64,000 nucleotides of DNA from CAXSBA01 sp965277105 (GTDB taxonomy: Bacteria > Spirochaetota > UBA12135 > COTS27 > CAXSBA01): the NCBI GenBank assembly GCA_965277105.1, contig OZ255710.1, positions 1,054,001-1,118,000 of the forward strand. The letters run 5' to 3'. Shown here one piece after another: positions 16,618 to 25,846 of the stretch (within the stretch, counting starts at the first letter, position 1; each line of letters starts with the position of its first letter). Below the pieces are notes generated by a model. The model saw only the letters and a program-made list of their open reading frames with translations. It did not search any database and had not been told where the DNA came from. Both the position numbers and the translations under genes were made by a program.

Positions 16618-17874
16618 ATGATGGATAAAAGGGTTGTAATAACTGGCATAGGGGTTATTAGTCCCTTAGGGAATAGCGTTCAAGAAGTATGGGATAAAGT
16701 CATTAAAGGAGAAAGTGGTATCGACACCATAAAATCTTTTGATGCTTCTTCTTATACTTCAAAAATTGCTGGGGAAGTTAAAAACTTCGATATGAAAGAG
16801 CATTATCCTACTACTGCTTTTATTAAAGCAAAAAAGTTGGATAATTTCGTTCATTATGCCTATGCTGCCACTAAACAGGCATTAACCCAGGCTAACATCA
16901 CTATTAATGAAAGTAATGCCCCTAGGATTGGGGTATCCTTAGGTACCGGCATCGGGGGAATTGAAACTCATACGAGAGAAACTTTAGTTTTAAAAGATAA
17001 AGGGCATAAAAGGGTAAGCCCTTATTTCGTTCCCGCCACTATCGGTAATATGGCGGCAGGGTTTGTTTCCATTCAATTTGGCTTAAAAGGGCCTAATGTC
17101 TCGACTCAAACCGCTTGTGCCACCGGGAATCATGCCATTAGCTATGGTGATTTAATTATCCGCTCCAACCAAGCGGATGTCATGGTAGTAGGAGCTTCTG
17201 AAAGTGCGGTGGAAGAAGTAACCATAGCAGGATTTTGCAATATGCGCGCACTTTCTACTAGCTATAACGATAACCCTCAAACAGCATCTAGGCCTTTTGA
17301 TAAAAGCCGGGATGGTTTTGTCATAGCTGAAGGAGCCGGGGTATTAATTTTAGAGGATTATGAACATGCTAAAAAAAGGAATGCTAATATCATCGCTGAA
17401 TTAGTTTCCGTGGGAATGTCAGGGGATGCTCATGATATGGTAATGCCTTGTAGTGATGGAGAAGGGGCCTACAATGCCATGAATAACGCCCTTACTTTAG
17501 GTAAAGTTAACCAGGAAGAAATTGACTACGTAAACTTTCATGGGACTTCTACTCCCTTGGGTGACTTAGCCGAAACCACTGCTGTACTAAAACTCTTTAA
17601 AGACAAAAAACTACCTCACTTAGGTTCTACTAAGTCAATGACTGGCCATCTAATAGCCGCTGCCTCGGCAATAGAAGCGGTTATTTCCGTTCTAAGCATT
17701 AGTAAAGGGGTTGTTCCTCCAAATATCAACATCTTTGAATTAGACGAGAAATTGGGTGTTAGCTTAGAAAACCTTAGTTTAGAGCCAATAGAGAAAAAAG
17801 TGAACTACGTTTTATCTAACTCTTTTGGTTTTGGTGGGCATAACTCTGCTGCTATTTTTAAAAGCTACCAATAA
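16618..17874 (+). CDS. fabF: 3-oxoacyl-ACP synthase II FabF
   Basis: FabF condenses malonyl-ACP with acyl-ACP in chain elongation. The active-site Cys is in TACATGNHAI, the first catalytic His in NFHGTSTPLGD, and the second in STKSMTGHLIAAASAIEA. GFGGHNS near the C-terminus is also typical. The 418-residue length is normal. The start lies two bases after the acpP stop. TrmB follows after 16 bases, an association probably of transcription rather than function. Confidence 0.96.
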   Translation: MMDKRVVITGIGVISPLGNSVQEVWDKVIKGESGIDTIKSFDASSYTSKIAGEVKNFDMKEHYPTTAFIKAKKLDNFVHYAYAATKQALTQANITINESNAPRIGVSLGTGIGGIETHTRETLVLKDKGHKRVSPYFVPATIGNMAAGFVSIQFGLKGPNVSTQTACATGNHAISYGDLIIRSNQADVMVVGASESAVEEVTIAGFCNMRALSTSYNDNPQTASRPFDKSRDGFVIAEGAGVLILEDYEHAKKRNANIIAELVSVGMSGDAHDMVMPCSDGEGAYNAMNNALTLGKVNQEEIDYVNFHGTSTPLGDLAETTAVLKLFKDKKLPHLGSTKSMTGHLIAAASAIEAVISVLSISKGVVPPNINIFELDEKLGVSLENLSLEPIEKKVNYVLSNSFGFGGHNSAAIFKSYQ

Positions 17875-17890
17875 AAAATCTCTTTAAAGA

Positions 17891-18628
17891 TTGTTTGGCT
17901 GTCGGCTAAAGCCTATTCCGCTCTCGTTAGCGTTAGAGAAAAAATATCTCGTTAAAAATAGATTTAATTCCTTTCATAATAATCAGTTAATTTTCAAAAA
18001 AGGGATAGAAGCAAAAGCCATTGTAAATGAACATCAGCCCTTTACTGCTGCAGAAATGCAAGAAAAGAATGCTAGATTTACCACTTCTTCTTTAGAATTA
18101 GAAATTGCTTGTGGGATGGGGGATTTTCTCATTGAAATAGCTAGAAAATTTAAAGGAAATTTTTTCGTAGGCGTGGACTGGTCATTAGCTTGTTTGCAAA
18201 GAGCAGTTAAAAAAGCCCAGGATTATAATTTAGACAATGTCTTGTTTTATCATGGGGACGCCTATGATTTTTTAAAATATGATTTTAAAGATTTTAACTT
18301 CACTAAAATAATGATTAATTTCCCTGATCCTTGGCCAAAAAAAAAGCATTGGAAAAGAAGGATTATTAATCTTAATTTCTTAAAACTGCTAAGCACAAAA
18401 TTAACGGCTACCGGCAAGCTGATAACCGCTACCGACGTTTATCCGTTATTCCTTTATCACAATAGTCTTATTAAAGAAAGCGAGAATTTTCTTCAATCAA
18501 AAACTCAAAATAACTATAATAATTATAATGCTATTCCCCACCCCTATTACGCCGAAGCGTCAAAATATCAAAAAAAAAACCTTAGTGGCTCGAATAAAGT
18601 TTTTTATACCCTGCATCAAAATAAATAA
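17891..18628 (+). CDS. trmB: tRNA (guanine46-N7)-methyltransferase TrmB
   Basis: TrmB makes m7G46 in the variable loop of tRNAs using SAM. The SAM site is in LEIACGMGDFLIEIA and the family signature FPDPWPKKKHWKRR is plain. The 245-residue length fits; the first 30 residues or so are less conserved. The start is given as TTG 17891, with no ATG near a plausible N-terminus, and the exact start is uncertain. It is last in the fabG-acpP-fabF-trmB unit. Confidence 0.9.
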   Translation: MFGCRLKPIPLSLALEKKYLVKNRFNSFHNNQLIFKKGIEAKAIVNEHQPFTAAEMQEKNARFTTSSLELEIACGMGDFLIEIARKFKGNFFVGVDWSLACLQRAVKKAQDYNLDNVLFYHGDAYDFLKYDFKDFNFTKIMINFPDPWPKKKHWKRRIINLNFLKLLSTKLTATGKLITATDVYPLFLYHNSLIKESENFLQSKTQNNYNNYNAIPHPYYAEASKYQKKNLSGSNKVFYTLHQNK

Positions 18629-18689
18629 TCTAGTCGTTTAAATAAATCCCCTTGAACTTTAAGAATATTCCCCCATTTTTAAGATAATT

Positions 18690-18700
18690 TATAATATAAT
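18690..18700 (+). promoter_or_regulatory. Promoter of the tRNA-Arg/tRNA-His/hisS unit
   Basis: Two overlapping TATAAT boxes (18690-18695 and 18695-18700) lie 13 bases or more before the first tRNA base at 18713. No clear -35 was seen at 16-18 bases. Confidence 0.5.
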
Positions 18701-18712
18701 TATTTTTGCTAG

Positions 18713-18789
18713 GCGCCAATAGCTCAGCTGGATAGAGCAACTGCCTTCTAAGCAGTAGGTCAGAGGTTCGAATCCTCTTTGGCGTGCCA
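18713..18789 (+). tRNA. tRNA-Arg (anticodon TCT)
   Basis: A full cloverleaf can be drawn: acceptor GCGCCAA with TTGGCGT (first pair G-U), D stem GCTC/GAGC, anticodon stem ACTGC/GCAGT with loop CTTCTAA, and T arm AGAGG-TTCGAAT-CCTCT. The anticodon is TCT, reading AGA and AGG. Discriminator G and an encoded CCA at 18787-18789. It begins a cluster with tRNA-His and hisS. Confidence 0.96.
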
Positions 18790-18790
18790 T

Positions 18791-18867
18791 GGTGAGTGTA
18801 GCTCAGTTGGTAGAGCGCTTGATTGTGGTTCAAGTGGTCGCGAGTTCAAGTCTCGTCACTCACCCCA
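18791..18867 (+). tRNA. tRNA-His (anticodon GTG)
   Basis: Cloverleaf with G-1 at 18791 opposite discriminator C, acceptor GTGAGTG with CACTCAC, D stem GCTC/GAGC, anticodon stem CTTGA/TCAAG with loop TTGTGGT, and T arm GCGAG-TTCAAGT-CTCGT. The anticodon is GTG. CCA is encoded at 18865-18867. It starts one base after tRNA-Arg and ends 29 bases before the hisS start. Confidence 0.96.
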
Positions 18868-18896
18868 TTAGAAAAAACCTTAGTAAAAAAAGCCCT

Positions 18897-20129
18897 ATGA
18901 AAAACAACTCTACCCAACCACTAAAAGGTATGCTGGATTTTCACCCCCAAGTCATGCAGGTAGAAAATTTCATTTTAAACAAAATGCATCAGGTGGCTAA
19001 AGAGTTTAACTTTAAAGAATATGACAGCCCAATAATGGAACCATTAGAGGTTTTTGCGACTAAATCTTCTAATGAAATTTTAAATGAGCAAGCCTATCTT
19101 TTTAGCGATAAAGGCAATCGTCAAGTTATCTTAAAGCCAGAAATCACTCCTGCTTTAGCAAGGTTAGTAGCCCAGTATCAAAACGACTACCCCCTACCCC
19201 TGAAATGGTACACCATTGGCAAATGCTTCCGCTATGAAAATCCTCAACGCGGGAGACTTCGAGAATTCAAGCAAGTTAACTTTGACATTATCGGAGAAGA
19301 TCACTACCTTTATGATTATCTCATTTTACAGTTAGTGTTAAAACTACTTCAAGCATTTGCTATTAAATCAGAACATTATCATTTTTTTTTCAATCACCGA
19401 GGCTTAGTCGATAGTCTTTTAGAATATCTTGAATTTTCATCTTTTGAGAAAAGTCAATTTTACTACTTAGTGGATCGGAAAAATAAAATGAGTAAAGAAG
19501 AATACGCTCAAGAAGTGGAGAAAAAATTTCAAAATTCTAAAAAAATAGATTTTATTTATTATTATCTTCAAGTAAAAAACCCTTTAGACTTTTACGATAA
19601 ATTTTCCATTGCTAAAGATGAAAATTTCCTCCAACTTTTAGATTTAATCCATAACCAAAAAATGCCCATTACTTTTTCGCCAGAAATCGTTAGAGGTTTT
19701 GATTATTACACTGGGCTAGTGTTTGAAGTTTTTGCTGCCACAGAAAATATAAAGCGTTCTTTGTTAGGCGGAGGTCGTTATAATAATTTGATTGGGCATT
19801 ATAGCAAGTCTTCTCTAACTGGTATTGGACTAGGGCTAGGGGTTTATATTTTTAATCTTTTTTTAAAGGAACTCAAAATAATCCCCGAAGAAAAACTAGA
19901 ACCAATTATTGATTATTACCTCGCTCCTCTTAGTGAGGAAGCTATTTTTTATTCTTTAGATATTATCCAAAATCTCAAAAAAAAAGAATCATCTCTTACT
20001 TTCGATATAGGACTACCTAAAAATATCAAACAGCATTTTAAAAAAGCTAATAAACTAAAAATAAAAAACATTATTTTTATTGGCGAAGATGAAATTAAAA
20101 ACCAAACCTATACAATAAAAAAATTATGA
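18897..20129 (+). CDS. hisS: Histidyl-tRNA synthetase HisS
   Basis: A class II synthetase that charges tRNA-His. Motif 2 FRYENPQRGRLREF is at residues 111-124, the His-specific RGFDYYTG at 266-273, and motif 3 GGGRYNNL plus GLGLG follow. A C-terminal anticodon-binding-like domain completes 410 residues. A HisZ paralogue is less likely because the catalytic Arg and C-terminal domain are kept and tRNA-His is adjacent. The start is ATG 18897. An open frame extends upstream to 18789 but through tRNA-His, so the longer form is rejected. It overlaps ribB by four bases. Confidence 0.9.
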   Translation: MKNNSTQPLKGMLDFHPQVMQVENFILNKMHQVAKEFNFKEYDSPIMEPLEVFATKSSNEILNEQAYLFSDKGNRQVILKPEITPALARLVAQYQNDYPLPLKWYTIGKCFRYENPQRGRLREFKQVNFDIIGEDHYLYDYLILQLVLKLLQAFAIKSEHYHFFFNHRGLVDSLLEYLEFSSFEKSQFYYLVDRKNKMSKEEYAQEVEKKFQNSKKIDFIYYYLQVKNPLDFYDKFSIAKDENFLQLLDLIHNQKMPITFSPEIVRGFDYYTGLVFEVFAATENIKRSLLGGGRYNNLIGHYSKSSLTGIGLGLGVYIFNLFLKELKIIPEEKLEPIIDYYLAPLSEEAIFYSLDIIQNLKKKESSLTFDIGLPKNIKQHFKKANKLKIKNIIFIGEDEIKNQTYTIKKL

Positions 20130-20743
20130 ACTTTAAAAAATTAGAAAGTAAGATTCAAGCAGTTATTCAAGACCTAAAAAAAGGGAAAGTCGTCATCATC
20201 ATTGACGATAAGAACCGTGAAAATGAAGGAGACTTAGCGGTAGCTGCTGAAAAAGTAACTGGAAAAATTATTAATTTTTTTATCAAAGAAGCCCGTGGTT
20301 TAGTTTGCGTGGCTATGGAGAAAAAAAGACTGAAAAAGTTAGCTCTCCCTCAGATGGTTAAAAATAATCAAGATGAAAAAAAAACTAAATTTACTATCTC
20401 AGTAGACGCTAAAAACGTAACAACGGGGATTTCCGCCTATGAAAGATCAGAAACCATTAAACTCCTAGCCAGTGATGACGCCACTAAAGATAGTTTTAGA
20501 AGACCGGGGCATATTTTCCCTTTAGAGTCAGAAAAAGATGGACTACTCCAAAGATCAGGACATACTGAAGCAATGATAGAACTGTTAAAACTAGCCAATA
20601 TGAAAAAAGTAGGGGTTATTTGTGAAATTATTCGAGATGACGGCAAAATGGCTCGTAAAAAAGATCTTTTAGCTTTTTCTAAAAAATTTGATTGTAAAAT
20701 TATAGAAATAAAAGAAATTAAAGAATATATCAAAACCTTATGA
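20126..20743 (+). CDS. ribB: 3,4-dihydroxy-2-butanone 4-phosphate synthase RibB
   Basis: RibB converts ribulose 5-phosphate to the four-carbon riboflavin precursor and formate. The acidic loop DDKNRENEGDL lies near residues 27-37, GLVCVAM and the GISAYERSETI segment follow, and RPGHIFPLESEKDGLLQRSGHTEA is replaced by the equivalent RPGHIFPL...RSGHTEA pattern, with catalytic His and Glu. At 205 residues it is the single-domain form without a fused GTP cyclohydrolase II. It overlaps hisS and sthA by four bases at each end, so all three are translationally coupled. Confidence 0.95.
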   Translation: MNFKKLESKIQAVIQDLKKGKVVIIIDDKNRENEGDLAVAAEKVTGKIINFFIKEARGLVCVAMEKKRLKKLALPQMVKNNQDEKKTKFTISVDAKNVTTGISAYERSETIKLLASDDATKDSFRRPGHIFPLESEKDGLLQRSGHTEAMIELLKLANMKKVGVICEIIRDDGKMARKKDLLAFSKKFDCKIIEIKEIKEYIKTL

Positions 20744-22128
20744 ATGCTTACGATACTATTATTATCGGCAGTGGCCCAGCTGGCGAAGCGGCAGCCATTT
20801 TACTAGCTAAGAATAATCAAAAAGTTTTGGTAATAGAAAAGCATCAAGAAGTTGGCGGAGGCTGCGTGCACTGGGGGACCATCCCTAGTAAAGCGATTCG
20901 GCAAACTATTGTTTCTTATGTCAATCTCAATAAAACCCCCTATTTAGGCTCATCTATAGGTTTAAAAATCCCTCCTTATCCCGAGCTACTTAAAACTACA
21001 AAATCGGTTATTAGTAAGCAAATAAGAATGCGAGAAAAGCATTATATTAAAAACTACGTTAAGGTCGTTCAAGGAAAAGCTGCATTTCTTGACAATAAAA
21101 CCATTGAAGTAAAAAACCCCAAAAAAGAAACCAATATCTTTAAAGCGAATAATTTCATTATTGCTACCGGCTCTAGGCCCTTTCACCCAGAAGGAGTAGA
21201 TTTTACTCATCCGCGTATTCTCGATAGCGACAAAATTTTAGAGCTAAACGAAACTCCTGATTCGTTACTAATTTACGGCTCGGGGATTATTGGTGTAGAA
21301 TATGCTTGCATGTTTAAAAAAATGGGAGTGAAGTTGAACTTAATTAATAGTCGAGAGCGGGTTCTCGACTTCCTCGACCAAGAAATTACCGATGCCCTCA
21401 ATTATCAAATGCGAGAAATTGGAATTGTTATTCGCAACCAAGAGGAATTTAAAGCATTAGAAGAGAAAGATAACACTCTCATTATGCATTTTACTTCGGG
21501 GAAACAAATTAAGACCGAATATGTTTTATGGGCTCAAGGAAGGACCGGGAACAGTGACGGACTTAATTTAGAAGCAGTTCAAATAGAAATAGATAGCCGA
21601 AAAAACATTAAAGTAGATGAGAACTACCAAACTAGTCAAAAAAATATTTATGCCATTGGCGATGTGATAGGATGGCCTAGCTTAGCTAGTACTGCTTTTG
21701 ACCAAGGGCGGTATGTTGGTTCTCTTTTAATTAATCAGCCTATTGAAAAAAGCAATTTCAAATTATTTCCTACCGGGATTTATACCATTCCAGAAATTTC
21801 AAGTATTGGGTATAGTGAAGCCGAACTCACCACAGAAAAAATTCCCTATGAAGTGGGAATTGCTCACTATAAGCATTTAGCAAAAGCTCAGATTTTAGGG
21901 GATCATATAGGAATACTAAAAATATTATTTCATCGAGAAACCTTAGAGATTTTGGGGATTCACTGCTTTGGTCGACAAGCATCGGAAATTATTCATATTG
22001 GGCAAGTGGTAATGAAGCAAAAAGGAAAAGCCAATACTATCAAATACTTTGTGAATACAACTTTTAACTACCCCACGATGGCCGAAGCCTATCGAACGGC
22101 AGCATTAAATGGGCTTAATAGATTATAA
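20740..22128 (+). CDS. sthA: Soluble pyridine nucleotide transhydrogenase SthA-like flavoprotein
   Basis: A 462-residue FAD- and NAD-dependent disulfide-reductase-fold enzyme. The FAD motif GSGPAGEAAA is at residues 10-19. In place of the CxxxxC redox pair it has GGGCVHWGTIPSKA, where the second Cys is Thr, as in SthA, which balances NADPH and NADH. The NAD-binding GSGIIGVEYA and the second FAD motif YAIGDVIG are present. The C-terminal interface domain (NYPTMAEAYRTAALNG) lacks the HP acid-base motif (HPT) of disulfide reductases. It overlaps ribB by four bases and precedes hemJ by 24. Confidence 0.88.
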   Translation: MNAYDTIIIGSGPAGEAAAILLAKNNQKVLVIEKHQEVGGGCVHWGTIPSKAIRQTIVSYVNLNKTPYLGSSIGLKIPPYPELLKTTKSVISKQIRMREKHYIKNYVKVVQGKAAFLDNKTIEVKNPKKETNIFKANNFIIATGSRPFHPEGVDFTHPRILDSDKILELNETPDSLLIYGSGIIGVEYACMFKKMGVKLNLINSRERVLDFLDQEITDALNYQMREIGIVIRNQEEFKALEEKDNTLIMHFTSGKQIKTEYVLWAQGRTGNSDGLNLEAVQIEIDSRKNIKVDENYQTSQKNIYAIGDVIGWPSLASTAFDQGRYVGSLLINQPIEKSNFKLFPTGIYTIPEISSIGYSEAELTTEKIPYEVGIAHYKHLAKAQILGDHIGILKILFHRETLEILGIHCFGRQASEIIHIGQVVMKQKGKANTIKYFVNTTFNYPTMAEAYRTAALNGLNRL

Positions 22129-22152
22129 TAAAAATTAAAAAGAAGATACAAA

Positions 22153-22698
22153 ATGGATACAACAAACGTCTACTTTGCTCTCCATGTCATTGGATTTGTG
22201 GCTTGGATTGCTGGGTTACTCTATTTGGGAAGAATTCTCGTCTATCATAGCGAGGCTTACAAAAGAAAAGAAACAGAAAAAAAAATATTAATCGAACAAT
22301 TCATCCTAATGGAGAAAAGAGTTAATCGCTTCATTGCTTTCCCGGCTATGCTCCTTACTTTAGTAATGGGATTTATTATCATGTCCGCTACTAAATCCTA
22401 CTTTTTTGCTTGGTTCCAAATCAAGTTCTTGTTAATTATGATTATGATTGGGCTTCATTTAGGTTACGGTTTTGTTTTCGTTCGTTTTAAAAAAAACTCA
22501 ACTGCAGAAAAATCCCCCATGAGTAGTTTTACATTAAGAATTTATAACGAAGCCGTTACTTTGGTGTTTATCTTCATCGTCTTTGCTGCTTCTTTAAAAA
22601 TTCCTAGCCAAATTTTTATTGCTTGGATTGCTACTTTTAGCTTGTTTTTAGTGGCTTTTATTCTAATGCGCTTAAAGAAAAATAAAGAAAAAAGCTAG
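22153..22698 (+). CDS. hemJ: HemJ-family protoporphyrinogen IX oxidase
   Basis: A 181-residue membrane protein of the HemJ family, which oxidises protoporphyrinogen IX in heme synthesis. The N-terminal helix carries H11, and the signature AGLLYLGRILVYH at residues 20-32 includes R27 and H32. A conserved Lys occurs in WFQIKFLLIM, and about four to five membrane helices are visible. It follows sthA by 24 bases and ends three bases from the convergent RND pump gene. The heme role is taken from the family; no other heme genes are near apart from the distant CbiX-like chelatase. Confidence 0.82.
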   Translation: MDTTNVYFALHVIGFVAWIAGLLYLGRILVYHSEAYKRKETEKKILIEQFILMEKRVNRFIAFPAMLLTLVMGFIIMSATKSYFFAWFQIKFLLIMIMIGLHLGYGFVFVRFKKNSTAEKSPMSSFTLRIYNEAVTLVFIFIVFAASLKIPSQIFIAWIATFSLFLVAFILMRLKKNKEKS

Positions 22699-22700
22699 TT

Positions 22701-25700
22701 TTATTTTAAAACTTTTCTTCTTATTTTTTTTATTTTACTAGTTAGGCTTTCATTCAAAAAATACAATATGGGGATTAAATAAAGTCCCGCTAGTGTTCCA
22801 AAAAGCAGACCCCAAAACATAGTCATGGTCATAGGGGAAATGGTGCTATCGGTCTTTCCGCCAAAGCCATAAGCAGTAGGCATAATCCCAATAAGAGTAG
22901 TCAGCGTGGTTATCAATATAGGCCTTAAACGTAAATTAGCTCCAAAAATAATAGTCTTTTTTAAATCTTTCTGCGTTTCTTTATAGAAATCTTCTTCATC
23001 TACGCCTATATTAGAATACTCTTCGTTTTTAAGCGAATTAATAAAATCAACCATAATTAACGAAGCATTAATCACTACACCCCCAAAACCCAAAATCCCG
23101 ATCATAGCCAAAAGCGATAAATCCATACCTTGAATAGCAAAAGCAACTACAATCCCAATTATCCCAAAAGGAATAGACGCAATAACAATAAAAGGTTGGA
23201 AAAAATGATTAAATTGCAAAACCAGTAAAAAATAAATCCCCACAATAGAAACAAAGATAGCAATCAAAAACTGATTAAAAGTCTTAGCACTCTCGGCTGC
23301 TTCGCCACTTAGAGAAAGTTTAATGTCTGCATATTTTTGACCCATAGGCAAAATTTCTTGCTCTAAAAAATCGTTAACTTCATTAGCTGATATATCATTA
23401 GGAGAGAAATTAGCACTAACCGTGTTTACTCTATCGCCATTCCTATGATTAACTACACTCTTAACATTTTCCTCTCTAATATCAAAAAAATTTTTAGCTT
23501 CCACTAATTGATTCAAATTATTCCAAATAAAAATACCATCTAAAAAATTATCATACTCTATTTTTTCCTCATCTAATTTAATGCCTATTTCAACATCATC
23601 TCCACCTTGATTAATTTCATTTACTACTATGCCTCCAATAGCAAATCGCACGCTACTCACTAAAGCTGCTGGGTTTAAAAGGGCATAATAAGCGCTGTCT
23701 TTTAAATCTAAGTAATAACTTTTTTTCCCTTCATCAAAGTTATCTTGTACTTGAGTAAAGTGTTCTCGCTCCTGCAGTTTTTGAATAATATCATCAGCTA
23801 CTTTTCTACGATTTTCATCAGAAAAGCCTAATATATTAATCTCTACGGGCTTACCTTGTGGCGGCCCTCCACCATCAATGTAATAATCTAAATTGGACAA
23901 ATTAAGAGTTTGATTATTTCTAATTTTACTAAAGATATAGTCTTTCACTTCTTCAGCAGTGGTATTCCTCTCAAAATAAGAAATTAAATTAATATTAATA
24001 GTAAATTGATTTTCTACTTCCCCACCAACAGTTGACTTATAAGATGCAACAATCCCTTCCTCCGGTAAGGAATTGATAATTTTTTCCACTTGCGTTACTA
24101 CATCGCCAAGTGCTTCTTTACTAATGTTTTTATTCACTGATTTCCCAGTGATTTGAACTTTATAGGCCTGGTCAGTAGGAAATAAAAAAAAACTAGTGTA
24201 TTGCCCCGCTATCGCTCCAGCAATGACATAGGCACTAACCACCCCTATCACTGAAAGTAAAGGTTTTTTGAGTAATAATCTTAAAGTTTTTTTGTATAAA
24301 AAGCTTATTCTAGTAATGACAACTTCCCCGATAGATCTCCTCTTCTCATTAAATTTTATAGTAGTCAAGTGAGTAGGCAAAATCACGGTAGATTCTAAAA
24401 AACTAGCAGTTAGCATAAAAATTACCACTAAGGGAATTTCAACAGCAAAATCACCAATAACCCCAGGAATAAAAAACATGGAAAGAAAACTTAGGACCGT
24501 TGTAAACAAAGCAAAAATCAAAGGTTTCAAAACACTTCTAAGCGCCTCAACAATTGATTCTTTATCACCAAATCCCATTTTCTTAAATCGATAAACACTC
24601 TCTCCAACGATAATAGCATTGTCCACAATTATCCCTAAAGTAATAATAATCCCCGTTAAAGAAATGTTATTAATCGACAAATTGAAAAATTGCATAATGA
24701 TAATATTCATAGCAAAGACAAAAGGAATCCCAATAGCCGTCCAAAGAGCAATCTTAAAATTAAGGAATAAAATCAAAACCACAAAGACTAACACCAAACC
24801 AATAATCCCATTAGATGAGGCGATATCAATTCTAGTAGCAGTTTCTAATGCGTCGTTTTGATGGACGATAATGCTAACCCCTTCTCCATTGATTTCTTTT
24901 TTATATTCCTCAACTGCTTTTAAAACCACTTCCGCCCCTTCAATAGTGTCGATGTTTTTTTTCTTCACAACATTAAGGCCCGCCCCAGGCTTATTATTAA
25001 AACGCACCAAACTAGTTTGGTCTTTAAATCCCTCCTGAACCACCCCTATATCTTTAATTTTCACCAAAACACCATCGTCGTACTGATAATTTTTAGTAAC
25101 CCTTACTAAAATATTTTCAATGTCTTCAACATTGCGATATTCTTTCAAAGTAATAACGCTTTCGGTATCTTGTTGGTTTTTTAAATTCCCTGCATTAATT
25201 GATAAATAATTATTATCAAGAGCCCCAATTACCTCTTGAAAGGTGATTTTTTTCTCTAGCATTTTTCCTTTGTTTAAAAGAATCCAAATTTTCTTATCAG
25301 GGATATTGATTTTTTGAACTTGAGAAATTTGCGGGACTTCATCAAGCTTTTCTTTTAAAGCTAACGCATGCTCTCTGATTTTACCTAAATCATCATCTTC
25401 AGCAGTAATTCCCAGTTCAACAACTGGAATATCTTCAACTTTAAAATGAGTTATCTTAGGGCGATCTTTCACTTCCGACGGGAAATCAGTTATTTCATCA
25501 ATTGCCTCTTTAATTTCTTGCCTTACTTCATAAATATCGCTTTCTCTATCTACCTCAATATAAATAGAAGAAAAATTCTCATACGAAGAAGAAGTGTACC
25601 TTTTAATCCCTCCAATGGTATCTAGCTTTTCTTCAATAGGGTTGGTAACGTTATTCTCCACATCTTTAAGCGAATAATTTTCCGCAACTGTAGTAATGGT

Positions 25701-25844
25701 CGTTTCATAAAGCGCTAATTGAGGAAAAGCAAATTTTTTAATGTTCTGCAGAAAATAAACAGCCAGCACAAAAATACTGATAATTAAAATCCATTTAAAA
25801 AGTCTATTTCTTAGAAAAAAAAGAGTTAAATTTATATAGCCCAT
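22701..25844 (-). CDS. RND-family efflux permease (HAE/AcrB-like)
   Basis: A 1047-residue inner membrane proton-driven transporter with the RND layout: one N-terminal helix, a large periplasmic loop, a six-helix block, a second loop and a last helix block. In the TM4 equivalent the segment is GIIVDNAIIVGES, so the Asp-Asp pair of AcrB is Asp-Asn. The TM10 Lys site reads GVVINASLIMVDF, without the Lys. These changes are seen in AcrB-distant RND branches. No membrane fusion protein or outer membrane channel gene is adjacent. The start is two bases after fmt on the same strand. Confidence 0.88.
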   Translation of the reverse strand: MGYINLTLFFLRNRLFKWILIISIFVLAVYFLQNIKKFAFPQLALYETTITTVAENYSLKDVENNVTNPIEEKLDTIGGIKRYTSSSYENFSSIYIEVDRESDIYEVRQEIKEAIDEITDFPSEVKDRPKITHFKVEDIPVVELGITAEDDDLGKIREHALALKEKLDEVPQISQVQKINIPDKKIWILLNKGKMLEKKITFQEVIGALDNNYLSINAGNLKNQQDTESVITLKEYRNVEDIENILVRVTKNYQYDDGVLVKIKDIGVVQEGFKDQTSLVRFNNKPGAGLNVVKKKNIDTIEGAEVVLKAVEEYKKEINGEGVSIIVHQNDALETATRIDIASSNGIIGLVLVFVVLILFLNFKIALWTAIGIPFVFAMNIIIMQFFNLSINNISLTGIIITLGIIVDNAIIVGESVYRFKKMGFGDKESIVEALRSVLKPLIFALFTTVLSFLSMFFIPGVIGDFAVEIPLVVIFMLTASFLESTVILPTHLTTIKFNEKRRSIGEVVITRISFLYKKTLRLLLKKPLLSVIGVVSAYVIAGAIAGQYTSFFLFPTDQAYKVQITGKSVNKNISKEALGDVVTQVEKIINSLPEEGIVASYKSTVGGEVENQFTININLISYFERNTTAEEVKDYIFSKIRNNQTLNLSNLDYYIDGGGPPQGKPVEINILGFSDENRRKVADDIIQKLQEREHFTQVQDNFDEGKKSYYLDLKDSAYYALLNPAALVSSVRFAIGGIVVNEINQGGDDVEIGIKLDEEKIEYDNFLDGIFIWNNLNQLVEAKNFFDIREENVKSVVNHRNGDRVNTVSANFSPNDISANEVNDFLEQEILPMGQKYADIKLSLSGEAAESAKTFNQFLIAIFVSIVGIYFLLVLQFNHFFQPFIVIASIPFGIIGIVVAFAIQGMDLSLLAMIGILGFGGVVINASLIMVDFINSLKNEEYSNIGVDEEDFYKETQKDLKKTIIFGANLRLRPILITTLTTLIGIMPTAYGFGGKTDSTISPMTMTMFWGLLFGTLAGLYLIPILYFLNESLTSKIKKIRRKVLK

Positions 25845-25846
25845 AT

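Noticed and set aside
18630..18833. Minus-strand ORF containing GTPKRIRTSDLLLRRQ
   Set aside because: It is the antisense of tRNA-Arg and tRNA-His. This peptide is a well-known false ORF from tRNA loci.
18789..18896. Longer hisS start beginning inside tRNA-His
   Set aside because: The extra 36 residues are translated tRNA sequence. ATG 18897 gives the usual HisS N-terminus.
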